DNA of 64,000 bases from Zoroaster sp. YZ-2022 (taxonomy: Eukaryota; Echinodermata; Asteroidea; Forcipulatida; Zoroasteridae). Below the pieces are notes generated by a model, which saw only the letters and a list, made by a program, of their open reading frames with translations, had not been told where the DNA came from and made no database searches. The position numbers were made by a program, and so were the translations under genes. Positions 23,819 to 36,623 of the stretch are shown piece by piece (the stretch's first letter is position 1; every line of letters begins with the position of its first letter). The DNA is taken from positions 6,427,855 to 6,491,854 of the forward strand of contig CM055819.1 of the NCBI GenBank assembly GCA_029582265.1. The letters run 5' to 3'.

Positions 23819-25000
23819 TTCTCCCAGAAACAATGTAAAAGTGGGATTCTTTCTGTTGACTGAGCGGCTACATAGATTTATCTATCTAATCTGTCTATTG
23901 GGGGACAGAGGCAAATTGTGCTGTGAATATTTGTTGAGTTGGTTTACACTAAATACATTAATTTCTTAATTAAATTATGTATTATATATATTTTTTATAT
24001 TTAATTATTTATTGGCGTATTGATTAATTAATTTATAGAAAAACTATTTCAACAAGTTTTTTTTTACAGGCCAGTGATTTTTCAGTAGGCCTAATTTACA
24101 AATCTCCCTTTTCCTCAAGGAAAGAAACAAATATCCGGTATTTTTCCAAACCTCTAGTTTCTTTGTTGGGATATGGACAGTGTGTAGGCCTAATCCTACA
24201 ATATTAAATATTAAGGGGCTTTGTCCTCTGCCCTCTAACCCTCAGTCCCACTACCCATTTTTCAGGGTTCTTTATTTTTGCCAATGTATATTTTTAATAT
24301 TTTTTTATTTATTGATTTATGAATTAATTTTATAACATGTTTATTCATTTTGCTTTAAAAAAAATCACAGGTAGGGAAGGGCAGGCCTGCTACAATGATT
24401 GTTTTATCAAAATTTGTTGAATATAAATAAGAATATTTATTTTGATGAAGATGTCAAATGATCTCTGTGTCTCAATGTTTGGTGTACTTTGTAACTTACA
24501 ATCAGGAAATAGGTTTTACTGTGACTGTTGGGATAGTGAGCGACAGTAGCGCGGGCAAAAGTGTTTTAACCGAGTGTACATGTATTACATACCGGGGATA
24601 CTTGGGCGAAGAGAAATTATAATTTTAAAATGCATTTTCTACCATTTTATTCGGTAAATTAATCAATGTTACCGACTATCTTTCATTCAGGTCAAAACAA
24701 ACGAAATAATTCATAAAAATCAACTTTAAACGGCCCCCCGTTTTTCAGAGACAATACCATAACGCGCTATTTTGTGGGCACATCCGGGCATTTCACATTC
24801 ATTTTGCCCACTTTGAAAATGGCGGCCGTGTCTCCACAGTGGCATCACGGCTCCGATCCGTAACGTACACGACAGCGACTGGAGGCTCTAGTTCTTATAT
24901 TAGATAACTCTATGGATCAACCGCACCACCGGGCGTGCTGACCATTTTACACATTAACTATCCCATAGTTCACCGCGACCAAATTTGACCTTTAACCCGT
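23500..25000. other. AT-rich intergenic stretch
   Basis: Holds an (AT)n tract at about 23779-23812. No gene seen. Around 24780-24900 the sequence is more GC-rich, with AAAATGGCGGCCGTG, but only a 14-codon frame follows. Confidence 0.4.
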
Positions 25001-25005
25001 ATAAA

Positions 25006-25254
25006 TGGGAATTTGCTTTTGCTATTGCCGTGTCGAATTTGCTTTTGCCGTGGGGAATTTGCTTTTGCCGTGACGAATTTGCTTTTGCCGTGGGGAATTT
25101 GCTTTTGCCGTGACGCTTTTGCTTTTGCCGTGAGGAATTTGCTTTTGCCGTGGGGAATTTGCTTTTGCCGTGACGCTTTTGCTTTTGCCGTGAGGAGTTT
25201 GCTTTTGCCGTGACGCTTTTGCCGTGAGGAATTTGCTTTTGCCGTGACAGTTGT
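25006..25254. repeat. 20-bp minisatellite, inverted array
   Basis: About 12 units of TTTGCTTTTGCCGTGGGGAA, the reverse complement of the array at 18917-19199. It is followed by GACAGTTGTGGGCCACCGTA, the inverse of that array's flank. Confidence 0.95.
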
Positions 25255-25312
25255 GGGCCACCGTACTCAAGAGAGTAGAACGGGTTGGTTTAGCAGGGGT
25301 TGGAACGAAGTT

Positions 25313-25790
25313 TAAAGGTACACACCGCCTTTGTCGCGCGAAATTGGGCGATAAAAAACGCCCCTGAATATTTCATTGTTTTACATGCATAGTTGGAAAG
25401 ATCTTTCAAAAGTAGAATATAATTGTCCACACAAGTACCCCTGAACAATGCGTCGTTTTTCTGTTATTGTACAAAAACCAATGTCATGTGACTTTTTTTA
25501 ACCAAAATTTGTCCAGAAAACTCACGAGGACAAAAGTGACAGTCGCACTTTTAGACGTTTAAAAAGTTTATTACTGAACCAAATTCAAGAATAATTATTT
25601 TTTATAGTTCATTGATACATGACAAAAGTGAAATGATTTTGAAACAATGGGTGAAAATTGTCAAAATCGACAAAAAGGCGAAAGTCTTGGCATTTTCCCG
25701 AGACACCGGGAACCGAACCAAGACTGTACCAGTACAGCCATGGGCGCCAGCGCCCGAGGCGTGAACCTGCTGGTTAGGCCATAAATATAT
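25313..25790 (-). mobile_element. Possible tRNA-derived SINE
   Basis: On the minus strand, TGGCCTAACCAG (A-box-like) and GGTTCGGTTCC (B-box-like) lie about 50 bp apart. The body ends GGCGGTGTGTACCTTTAA, a motif found again at 45808-45830. Confidence 0.45.
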
Positions 25791-25864
25791 CAACACTTTT
25801 CACGTGGAAGCGTAAAGCAGGGTCTCGACCACTGTGGTGCTTTTCGTGTCGGGTATTTTGAATT

Positions 25865-26110
25865 ATGATACTGCCAGCGAGTTTAGTTTTGGAAACAACA
25901 ATGACGCATTCATTCGGAACATCGTCACAGCCCCTTCATCATATCAACACCAATAAAAAAGTGACAAAAACTGTTCAGTTTGGAAGGCCATCCGTCAAAA
26001 TCAACGCCAGAATTTCGACCGAGCGGGCTTGGCGAAGAAAGTCTCACCGTCTACGGCAAAAAAACGACGCATGCCTGGTGACCATTGACGGGCCAACCAA
26101 CCTCAAATGA
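25865..26110 (+). CDS. Hypothetical 81-residue open frame
   Basis: Basic peptide with no recognised domain; starts MILPASLVLETT. A donor-like GGACAG|GTAAGA follows at about 26202, so this may be part of a spliced non-coding transcript (possible exons at 26657-26757 and 27405-27571). Weak. Confidence 0.2.
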   Translation: MILPASLVLETTMTHSFGTSSQPLHHINTNKKVTKTVQFGRPSVKINARISTERAWRRKSHRLRQKNDACLVTIDGPTNLK

Positions 26111-26578
26111 TGGCAAACACTCAGGGATTTGACTGTTGAATGTGATGGTGACCATGATGATACCAAGAATAATGTTGCATTTGTATGATTATTGTTGGAC
26201 AGGTAAGAGTAATAAAAGAGAAATATTATTTGATAATATAATACTCGTACTAGGGCTTTTTGTGTGGCTGTATGCTGAGCTCTTATGATGAATTTATGTT
26301 AGCCATCACATTATATTTGATAGTTCCTATAGCCAAGGCACAGTGATATTGTGATGATGTTTACAATGCAGACATGGTAATTATGAGATAGTGATGATGT
26401 TTACAATACAGACGTGATAATTATGAGATATAGTTTAGAAAGCAGAACAATTTCCAGTGAATTAGTTGTAATTTCCACCATCGATGCCCAGGTATTTTAT
26501 GGGTCAAAAGGGGTCATGGTGAAAATTCAAACATGGACTGGAGGAAATAGCATCAGGTACCAGGTACCATTATTCCCC

Positions 26579-26608
26579 ACTCGTACTCGTACTCGTACTC
26601 GTACTCGT
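26579..26608. repeat. (CTCGTA)n hexanucleotide repeat
   Basis: Five direct units of CTCGTA. Confidence 0.9.
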
Positions 26609-26959
26609 TTTAATATGCACCATGTCCATCATATCCACCATTGTTTTGTTTTACAGGTATGAGAAAACATCACTGCCAGCATTTTTAATTGCATCAACAC
26701 CATGTAGAGCTCAGCATGATTCCATTTCCAGTATTCACAGCTACAAAGCATTGCCAAGGTAGAGTAAATCTTGGATTGATTCAGATTATTTTTTTTATCC
26801 CATAATTTGTGTGTATTATAGAAAACTTAGTTTATGTAAATATTTGTTTTTATATCAAACAAAATCAGATCTACAGAAACAATTTCTCATTTAGAAAAAA
26901 TTAAGTTGTGCATTCAGGTTTTTTCCCCCTTGTGCATGCTTAATGTTAACTTGTCCATA

Positions 26960-27171
26960 TTAAAGGGACAATATCACGATCAGTGCAGACTTTCAACAGG
27001 GCATGGAATCGGTGTCCTAGTTTAAGATGAACACAGTGACTGAAACTTACTAGCTCATTTATGCAGCAGCAATGATAATATGACCTTATCATGTGGGATA
27101 TTATTTTCAGTCACCGAGATAATATAAAACTGGCACTCCGATTCCATGCCCTATTGATCGTGACCAAAGGG
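26960..27171. mobile_element. TTAAAGGGACAATATC-family MITE
   Basis: Starts TTAAAGGGACAATATCACGA and ends in the inverse, ATTCCATGCCC...GATCGTGACCAAAGG. About 210 bp. Confidence 0.75.
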
Positions 27172-27844
27172 AAAGTACAACATTGGTTATAATTTGAAGT
27201 GTGTGTGTGTGTGTGTGAATGATAAGTGTACTGTAGCACTAATAATTAGTCAAAGTAGCTTTACATGTGATATTCATGGCTGGCTATTGTGTTATTTATG
27301 TTTTTGTGGTCAGTCTCATTTCTCAACTGCTAGAGTACTATCAGTTCAACGTAATCTTTCTTTTGTAAGATTGTATACATAATGTTTGTTCATGTTTGGT
27401 CCATAGATGAGATGAAGGGAGATGAAGACAGAGACGAATGCTCAGTTCATCATATCACCTACGTACTATGTGAATGGGTGTCAAACGGAAGCCTACCACA
27501 CCCCACTTACTAGCAGACATTCCACTGAATAAGAGTTTTCTCAAGAAGATTACCTACTATATCAACTTCAGGTTTGTTACGGGTGCCATCCAATCAAAAG
27601 TTTCTAGGAAGTATAAAGGACATGTCCTACTTTCAAGACCCTCTTTCTGCCAAAAATTGCAATTATAATATGAAAATGTTTCAAGGCAACTGACAGCCCT
27701 CAACCCCCCCCCCCCCACACCCAAACAAATCACTCTATTAGTATTCTGTACTACCTTGAAAATGTTGAGATTTTGAAGCTTTACATGGTTGAAGAACAGT
27801 AGGAGTAAGAGTAATTATATTTCAAGAGTAGTAAATAGCATTGG

Positions 27845-27985
27845 TTCTGAGAAGAACTGGCAGTGACATTACTTTCAATCAGTGTACTCCGATTGTCTTC
27901 AGGGGGATGAAGATGATCAGAGTATACCGATGGAAACTTCAAGTTATCTCACCACTGGTTCTTCTAATAAGAGCCAACACTATTA
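27845..27985. repeat. Diverged Penelope LTR-end palindrome
   Basis: GTTCTGAGAAGAACTGGCAG...ATGATCAGAGTATACCGATG...CACTGGTTCTTCTAA follows the order of the LTR-end repeats at 51215 and 62920, with many substitutions. Confidence 0.45.
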
Positions 27986-27989
27986 AACT

Positions 27990-29110
27990 GTAGAGATAGT
28001 TACATGGTGATAAACCTTACTCCTGCACAAACATGTATTCTTAGATAAATATGCATAATGATATTGACACTAGCCCCAACACATGCTTTTCAATAACAAT
28101 GCTAGATGATAAATCAACATGTAAAAACACTCCTATAAATAGTTTGCCAGGGTTGTAGGTAGCCAGATCAACCTATTCAGTATTATTTAGGGGAATAAAG
28201 TCAAAGTTGATTTATGGTAGAAGGGGACTACATGTATAGTAACTGGATTAAACTTAGCTGCAAATTCAAAGGACAGGAAGTGGGGGTTAAATTGATTGGG
28301 GGGGGGGGGCTGGGGGTTACTGGAGACATTGAAGCATGGAGGAGCATATACACATTTTCCCCTTTATTTGTTTTTCTAACTTTACCAAGGAAAAGTTACC
28401 CTGTGAGAGAAGAGTCTTTACATTCCTGATATTCCCATTTCCAGGTTGTAAATAATTTTCCCTACATGGAACATAATAGAAAGTTGGCTAATAATTGTGC
28501 ATTTCATCTATGTTCATGTATCAGGTATCACAGAGTCTACTCAAAGCACAGCCGTATAGTAGTTGGGTGGAGAAGAAACAATACAGCTTATGTCATAACT
28601 ACTACATGATAAAGTTGCAAGAAAGCTTGCATCCATGCTTTCCCTCTTCCCCTGCCCTCAGCAGAACAGTTGTCAAAAAGTAAATAATTCCCCAAAGGCC
28701 ACAAGTTGTAATTAGCCAATTGACAATTCAAACAAAATTAAATGTAATTACATCCACTTGATCAAATCTGATAATTGTTTGCCCTTTTCATTTTGTTTAT
28801 GGAAAACCTTCAAATTCTAGATTTAGATGAAGCTAACATTGGTATTTATGTCTTTGTATTAAGTCTTGTACAAAAATAAATTTAACTGATGGACTGCATG
28901 TTTATATACCGATACCGAGAGTGATCTTTATTTATAATATAGGCCTACTTCACTTTCAACTCAAGTTTATAATAAACAAAAATATAATGATAAATTGACA
29001 ATGAACACTGTAATCAAGCATCTCCTTATTGCTTATAAATTGTCTTTTTAAAATTTGAAAACAAATTCTACATTGTTTTTTACATTTTCAAGGTTGTACA
29101 CATATTTGGC
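27990..29110. other. Intergenic, nothing recognised
   Basis: AT-rich DNA with a G run at about 28300. No supported gene. Confidence 0.4.
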
Positions 29111-29112
29111 AA

Positions 29113-29118
29113 AATGTC
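29113..29118. repeat. Target site duplication AATGTC, left
   Basis: Identical to 43080-43085 on the other side of the element. Six base pairs is the Polinton/Maverick duplication size. Confidence 0.9.
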
Positions 29119-30026
29119 AGTAGTATGTGTGCAGCAAATCAGTCCTCTTTGTGGAGGAGGTGGAGGTGGGATTGAGGTGGGATTGAGGTGGCACTCCACC
29201 TCCTCCACAAAGAGGACTGATTTGCTGCACACATGATTGAATTTTTTTTATGACGTCATGTCAGTATTTTTTTATTTTTTTTTATTTATTTTTATTTATT
29301 TTTTTAATTTTATTCACTCCTCCTCCTAAAAATCACTCCTCCTCCTCCTCCTCCTCCACAATGTTGGTCGTAATGCGGCACACTCTCACTGCACTGCTCC
29401 TCCTCATTGCTCCTCCTCAAAATACTGGTTGAGACACGTCTAAATCCCACCTCAATCCCACCTCCACCTCCTCCACAAAGAGGACTGATTTGCTGCACAC
29501 ATGATTGAATTTTTTTTATGACGTCATGTCAGTATTTAAAAAAAAAAATTATGACGTCATTTCGGCCAAGTAAAAAAATTGTGCTACACAAAATACTGCA
29601 CACAACTGCGCACTACTCCCTCCACACAAACTGCACACAAAATACTGCACACAACTGCGCACTACTCCCTCCACACAAACTGCACACAAAATACTTACTC
29701 CCTCCACACACAACTGCGCACTATCCTCATTGCTCCTCCTCAAAATACTGGTTGAGACACGTCTGGGCGCGCGCGCGTGAGACACGTCTGGGCGCGCGCG
29801 TGGAGGTGTGCTCCTCCTCCTCAATGTTGGTCGTAATGCGGAACACTCTCACTGCACTGCTCCTCCTCATTGCTCCTCCTCCTCAAAATACTGGTTGAGA
29901 CACGTCTGGGCGCGCGCGTGGAGGTGTGCAGTTTGTGTGGTGGAGGGAGTAGTGCGCAAGCGCAGCATGCATATTGATGATTTCGGGACATCGTTGATTG
30001 GTTGAATGTTTGCGCATTGTTTATGT
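29119..30026. repeat. Left TIR
   Basis: About 0.9 kb. The inner boundary is GCATTGTTTATG. Order: terminal hairpin, GGAGGA-rich block, half-hairpin repeat (29443-29509), ATGACGTCAT palindromes, units with CTCCACACAAACTGCACACA, a GCGCGCGCG block, and the GCATGCATATTGATGATTTC block. Confidence 0.9.
29125..29234. repeat. Left terminal hairpin
   Basis: Arms 29125-29165 and 29194-29234 are perfect 41-nt reverse complements, with a 28-nt GGTGGGATTGA-repeat loop. Only six bases separate it from the element end. Confidence 0.93.
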
Positions 30027-31001
30027 TTGTTGCATCGTTATTTTTCAACAACAATGAGACAACATCGTGCGTTATGCAATCACTTTTGCGTTGCTTATGT
30101 AAAGCATAGGACTGTGTAGATATCATCTGGCAGATAATCAGCAAAGATGGATAGCAGAAATGAATTTTTTTTAGTCCCGATCCTACATCATCTGAACTAG
30201 ATGAAATGAACGAATTGAATTGGCCATTTTCGAGTCAGGATCCAACGCTGTCGCAGCAAGAAGCTATGCAACGGATAGCTGATAACGAGCTGCTGAAAGA
30301 TGAATACTGGCCCTTTAACAGTCCACATCCTACTGCATCGCAGCAGGAGGCAGTCCAACAAATAGCAGATGAACTGTTAGGAGAAGACGCGAACCGTTCT
30401 TCTGATGAGGTAGGAAGATTTCATTTTCTTTTCTTTGTATTTTCTTGTAGATGAGACAACCTCATCACATAAAATCATTAACGTTAAAATTAGGTCTGAC
30501 TACACGACATAGGATATTTTATTATTATTAGTCTATTGTTGTTTTTTAAATATTGATAAGAGGTGTGAGCATGGGTGGAGGCATGTTGATATAATTTGAT
30601 ACGCTTAAAAGGGGTAGGGTTACGCTATTTTTTTGTCAAGAATGTAGGTATAGTCCGTCAAAAATTTTCACCAAATGAGGGCGCCCTTCATTTTGCTATT
30701 TTGAATGCATAGAGGTGGGGTTACGCTATTTATTTAATATATTTATTTATTTATTTTATAAATATTATTTTTAGGGATGTAGGGGCGGTCTATTAAAAGG
30801 AATGGCTTTTACTGAAGTTTTAGGATGGCAGGAAAGATGTATATTATTGTGTATTGTATTGATTATTGTATTGTTTATTATTTCAATAGGAAGAGGAGAA
30901 CAGTCCGTTTGTATGGGCTGTCCGTCGTCCAAGTGATGCGTTCAGACAGTGCTATGAAGAACTGAGCAAGCCCGAACCAATGGTAAATTGGATGATGATG
31001 G

Positions 31002-31045
<44 letters not shown>

Positions 31046-31117
31046 TTTATATTAATATATACGTATTTTTATTTTATTATTATTTTGTTTCATGTAAAGT
31101 GCATTGACGAAGATTCT

Positions 31118-31290
31118 CCTGAAGACGTACCAGCGTCTCCTCCCCGTGTAGCTGAAGATGTACCAGCGTCTCCTCCCCGTGTAGCTGAAGACATACCAGC
31201 GTCTCCTCCCCGTGTGGCTGAAGACGTACCAGCGTCTCCTCCCCGTGTGGCTGAAGACGTACCATCGTCTCCTTCCCGTGTGGCTGAAGA
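31118..31290 (+). repeat. 33-bp coding tandem repeat in PolB exon 3
   Basis: Five units encoding EDVPASPPRVA, with the last one changed to PSSPSRVA. The flanking intron has an (ATG)n microsatellite at 30995-31045. Confidence 0.9.
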
Positions 31291-34200
31291 ATTGGCAGCA
31301 CGACCTCGAGTTCCAATGGTGAGTGAAACTGAGACGAATTTTGAATGATCTTTGTAAAACTTAAATTATCAAAAATGTTTTATACAAGGCCCGGTACTAT
31401 TTTTGACTATTTATTATTATTATTATTTTTTCTTGCAGAATGATGTTTCCACCAATAATCTTTTCCAGTGTTCACACTGTGAAAAACACATACGCACAGA
31501 CAGCCTAAAGCGGCATGAAAAGAAACACAAAAAACATCAAGCTTTGTCCTGTTCACACTGTGAAAAAACATTCACGCGCACCGACAACCTAAAGCGGCAT
31601 GAAAAGAAACACAAAAAACATCAAGCTTTGTCCTGTTCAACCTATGAAAAATCCTTCAGTCGAATGGACAGTCTAAATAGACATAGGAAAGATAAACTGG
31701 AGCGACCATCAACTATAGATGCACCTCTTCCAACACCAACGCCACATGTACCACCACCTGTGGAAGCCCCGCCGCCACCACCCGCAGAACCCCTATCCCC
31801 AAATCGCTCACAACAGCCCCCAGATCAACGGGATGACCTTCATGAGGACCCGAATTTGTATGATGAAGTGGTACTTGATGATGAGGAGGCTGCAGACATC
31901 CAGTTGCTAGTGCAGACCAACTGGTCATGCATGCGAACTCATCATTCAACCGGCCGCTCAATTCAGGATATATACAATTTCCGAATGTTTGGCCTTCGTG
32001 GTTTCACCGTTGAAGATGCCCTTGCGGTTTTTTTTCAACGCCTTCGATGCTGGGCGAAGGTGAACCTCTCCTTCGGTGTTGTGTTGAGACATACCGAGAC
32101 GGGATCATTAAGGTACTTCCATGCAAGTCACAACAACGCCCGCCTTTTCCCGTCGCCTGCGTTTATATCATCCCAAGAGGATCTCGACCACCTAGTTAGG
32201 CAAGTCCAGGAAGCTGATATGTGCTTCATTTTGGTACGCTGCAGCGACCGGACACGAAATGGACCGTTGCCCACGTCACCAACATGACGGTGTACGTCAA
32301 CAAGCTTAGGGCATTTCCAATTGGTGCGCCAACAGAAGATCTTCCTGCCTTTGTCAAAAACAACGAAGGGCTTGTCAGCCTCGTGAAAAATTACAGAGAT
32401 GGTCAGCGGTTCAACGACAAGCATTGTTTTTTCCGATGCCTAGCGTTGCATCGAGGGGCCGACATCCGAGCCTTGGAAAGGCCAACCCAAACCCTGATCG
32501 AAGAGTATAAGCGTGAGACAGGTGGGCAACATATTGCCGGGGTGACACTAGACGACCTATCTCAGCTGGAGAAAATATTCAAGGTCAACATACAAGTCTA
32601 TTCACTCATCCCTGCGGAGATTGACGAGGAACAAGATGGAGATCCGGTCGGAGCAGAACAGCACGACGAACCACATCGCCATATCTTCGCAGAATTGGTA
32701 AGACGGAGTCACCGTCGCTACAATAACACCCTGACCCTCAACTTATGTGGCCGACACTTTTCTTACGTCCGGGACCGGAAAAAGTACAGCCGGTGTTACA
32801 CCTGCAAAGTGTAACACTGCATTCACCCGGTCAAATAATCTGCATCGACACGAAGTCACCTGCGATACGAATGTAAAGCACCAATTTCCCGGTGGTGCCT
32901 ATCACATACCCCGCACTGTATTCGACAGGTTGGCCGAGGAAGGCATCGAGGTGAACAAAGATAATCGGTACTACCCATACCGCGCAACATTTGACTTTGA
33001 GAGCTACTTTCAGCCTGTACCCCGAGAAAACCAGCCCAAGGCAGACAAGCTGCACTGGGAACGTCAGCACGTACCTTTGAGCGTCAGTGTTGCAAGCAAT
33101 GTCCCAGACTTCGAAGCTCCCCGATGTTTCGTGACACAAGGAAACTCCAATACCCTAGTTTCAGAGATGGTGGACTACCTCCAGCAGATCAGTGAGTCCG
33201 CCTACATATGCCTGCTGGAAAAGTTTGAGGGGGTGTTCCAGGAAATCGACGACCTGATTCATAGTGAAAACGACGGACACACCATAGCAGAAAACGACCA
33301 TGATGCGGAAGCTACAGAAGAAGCAACCCACAAGAAAACCCCCCTGGAAAAGCTGAAAGAAGAACTGGAGAGGTTTCTGATGGAATTGCCGGTTCTTGGC
33401 TTCAACTCAGGTTCTTACGATTTCAACCTCGTCAAACGATACTTGTACTCAGAGTTACAGCGCACGGATCCCATTGACTTCATTATCAAAAGGACAGGAA
33501 CCTACATGGCCGTCAAGACCACAAGACTTAAATTCCTTGACATCACGAACTACTTGGCACCCGGCTGCAGCTACGCCAAATTCTTGAAGGCCTATGACTG
33601 CTGTGAAGAAAAAGGGTGTTTCCCATACGAGTGGATGGACGACCTAGACAAACTGAACATACAGAACTACCTCCTCACGGAGACTTTTACAGTAAACTTA
33701 AGAGGCGGAAACATCAGCCAGGCCGACTACAATGCTTGTCGTCAAATATGGGAAGACCTTAAGATGAGCACCATAAGAGATTTTCTGGTATGGTACAACA
33801 ACCGCGACGTTGTCCCATTTCTCGAGGCCATCCAGAAAATGTTCAATTTCTACCAAGACAAGGGAATGGACATGTTCAAATCAGCTATCTCCGTGCCAGG
33901 GCTTTCTCTACAGTACATGTTCCTGACGCTCTCACATGAAGTCTATTTTTCTCTCTTCGACGAGAAGAACAAGGATGTGTACTACACCCTAAAGAACAAC
34001 ATTGTGGGTGGTCCCTCCATTGTTTTTCACCGCTACGATGAGCGACAGAAGACTGTCATCCGCGGTGGACCCAAATCTTGCCAAAAGATTGTTGGGTTCG
34101 ACGCCAACGACCTGTACCTCTGGTCCCTGATGCAAGATATGCCATCTGGAGTATTCATAAGAAGAAAATCCGGAAACGACTTCAAACCTCAAATCGGTCT

Positions 34201-34994
34201 GCGACGAGGAGTGATGGCAGCAGAGTGGTTGGAATGGGAGTCTCGAGTCCGGGGTGTGCACATCCGCCACGGATTTAACGACACCGAATACCGCATCGGC
34301 CCACGAAAAATTCCCGTAGACGGGTACAACATAGAGTCACAAACAGTCTTCCAGTTCCATGGTTGTTTTTGGCATGGGCATCGCTGTCCCCTCAACACGA
34401 AAGACTTCAATCTGGTCAGACAGATGCCAAACAAAGATCTTCTGGCCCAGACAAAGGAGACTTCCGCCTACATAATTAGCCAAGGCTATCATCTGGTTGA
34501 AATGTGGGGTGTGATTGGTATGAAGCACAAAGAGGAATCCGCCCTGCCGGCGTACCTAGCGTCCGTACGCCTACCCCATCATCGCCAGAAGACCATGACA
34601 CAAGACGAGATAGCAAAGGCCGTTCTTGATCAGTCGATGTTCGGACTTGTAGAATGTGACATTCGGGTACCGGCCCATTTGGAGGAGCACTTCAGCGACA
34701 TGCCGCCTATCTTCAAGAACATTAATATAAGCCGAGATGACATCGGTGAACACATGCGGGAATTTGCCGAACGAGAGGATCTGATGAAAACTCCTCGTCG
34801 AAGCCTGATTGGGAGCATGTTTGGCTCCCGAATCATGCTTGCTACACCTCTTCTGAGATGGTACCTTCAGCATGGTTTAATACTCGACCATGTGTACGAG
34901 GTCATCGAGTATCGCCCCAGCAAGTGCTTCGAGGCTTTTGGAAACGCTGTCAGCGATGCCAGACGGGCTGGGGATAGTGATTCGAGTAAGTCTA

Positions 34995-35846
34995 CACTGT
35001 AAAATATTACCCGTAAAATTTACAGTCGAAAGTCGTGCAGCGATTTGCCACCTTTCTAACGTATTTTTTATGTGTGGACCGTATTGTATTTTACGTTAAA
35101 ATACATTATTTTTACGGTGAAAAGTCTGTTAATACTACGGGTAACGTATTTTGGTAACCGTAATTTTTAATGCTTTTTACCGATTTTATACAGTTACTAC
35201 AATGCCAGATAAGGCACCGTACATTTTACGGTGGAAGTTTTACAAATTGTGCTGTACATTTAACGGGATTTTTGTATGGATGGAACGCTGCATCTGCTAT
35301 GGGATGGATCTGCAGATATTGGAATTGAAATTAATCAATACAGTTGTTTATTGTACACAATGTCTTTCACTTACCTACACGTACACGTAGTCTGGTTCTT
35401 TTTCAACCACTCCTGATCCTCTCCAGTTACTATTGTACAGAACATGTATCCGTTATATATACTGTCTTTTCGAAATTCTTTTTAGTCATGGTGGCATGCA
35501 ATTATAATCTATATTTCAATATTTTAAATTTTGAATGTACTTTTTTATATAAACATAGAAAAGAACATCAAAATCCTACCTTTTTAATCATAAAATTAAC
35601 AATAAATTATTTGAAAATGGCCTTAAATCACCCATTTTTACATATTTAAACATTGGAAATGATTCGAGCGCAAAGCTATGTCAAAGTAAGGTCAGTTCAT
35701 TTACATATTGGATATATCCCAGAGTGCAATGGGAGCGGCCATAATACGGGTTTCGGCCGTAAAACAATGAGAAAGGGATGATTACGGTAATTCACCGTAA
35801 AATTTACAAACTTTTCGGCGTAAAATTACTGTAATTTTTTACAGTG
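34995..35846. mobile_element. MITE inserted at TA within PolB
   Basis: Ends CACTGTAAAA and TTTTACAGTG are inverted, flanked by TA at 34993-34994 and 35847-35848. Several internal CCGTAAAATTTACA-type palindromes. Without the insert and one TA, the polymerase frame on both sides is in register, so the insertion was clean and is the only lesion at this point. Confidence 0.9.
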
Positions 35847-36623
35847 TATAATAGCAGATACCATGAAGCTGCTCGGTAACTCTGCCTATGGGAAGACGGT
35901 GACGAATCAGGAGCGTCACGTCAACGTCCAAGTTTGCGATGACACCGGGGCTTCACGGTTGGTAAATAACTCCCACTTCCGCGCCCTTCACACGGTCGGC
36001 GATGACATGTACGAGGTCGACATGACAAAGAAGAGCATCCGGCTAAACCTACCCCTGCAAATAGGATTTTTCGTATACCAATACGCTAAGCTGAGGATGC
36101 TGCAGTTTTACTTCGACTTTTGTTGAAGTTCATTGATCGGTCAGACTTCAACTTTGTCAAATGGATACTGACTCGACATACCTCGCTATCTCTGCGGAAA
36201 CACTAGACGACATCGTAAAACCAGAAATGCAAGCAATTTACCAGATGGAGAAACATCTCTGGTTTCCCGTGATGCTACAGATGAGCAAAAAGCCTATGAT
36301 CGACGCACCCCTGGCTTATTTAAGGTTGAGTGGGAGGAGACGGCATCATCGCTCTCTGCAGCAAGACGTATTACTGCTTTGGTAACACCGATAAGATCAG
36401 CTGCAAGGGACTTAACAAACGAACAAACGATATCACGAAAGAGAAGTACATGCAAGTGTTGGAGACTCGGCGTGGGGATGGTGGTATAAACAGAGGTTTC
36501 CGCATGCATGATAACAACATGTACACCTACGAGCAGCAGAAAACTGCATTCACCTACCTGTACCCCAAACGTAAGGTAGCCGCGACGGTGTGTCAACCAT
36601 TCCTCTTGATTTATAAGAGTTAA

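Larger units (their letters stand above)
30147..36623 (+). pseudogene. Family-B DNA polymerase (protein-primed type), spliced, disrupted
   Basis: Exons 30147-30409, 30890-30982, 31100-31318 and 31439 onward are joined by phase-0 GT/AG introns. Exon 1 has WPF..S..PT.SQQEA repeats; exon 3 has five 11-residue EDVPASPPRVA repeats. Exon 4 starts with two C2H2 fingers and a degenerate third, then a proline-rich region, a further CxxC-HxxxxC finger near 32795-32860, and the polymerase. Exonuclease motifs FDFES (about 32989), NSGSYD (33404) and YNNRD (33796), motif A DANDLYLWSL (34100), motif B LLGNSAYGK (35869) and motif C MDTDS (36161) are visible. Breaks: T-run at about 30165, frameshifts at about 32240, 32808, 36118 and 36325, and an 852-bp MITE at 34995. 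Its role would be replication of the element. It is not functional as it stands. Confidence 0.92.

Noticed and set aside
24826..24870. ATGGCGGCC start-like site
   Set aside because: The frame stops after 14 codons and no donor in phase could be shown.
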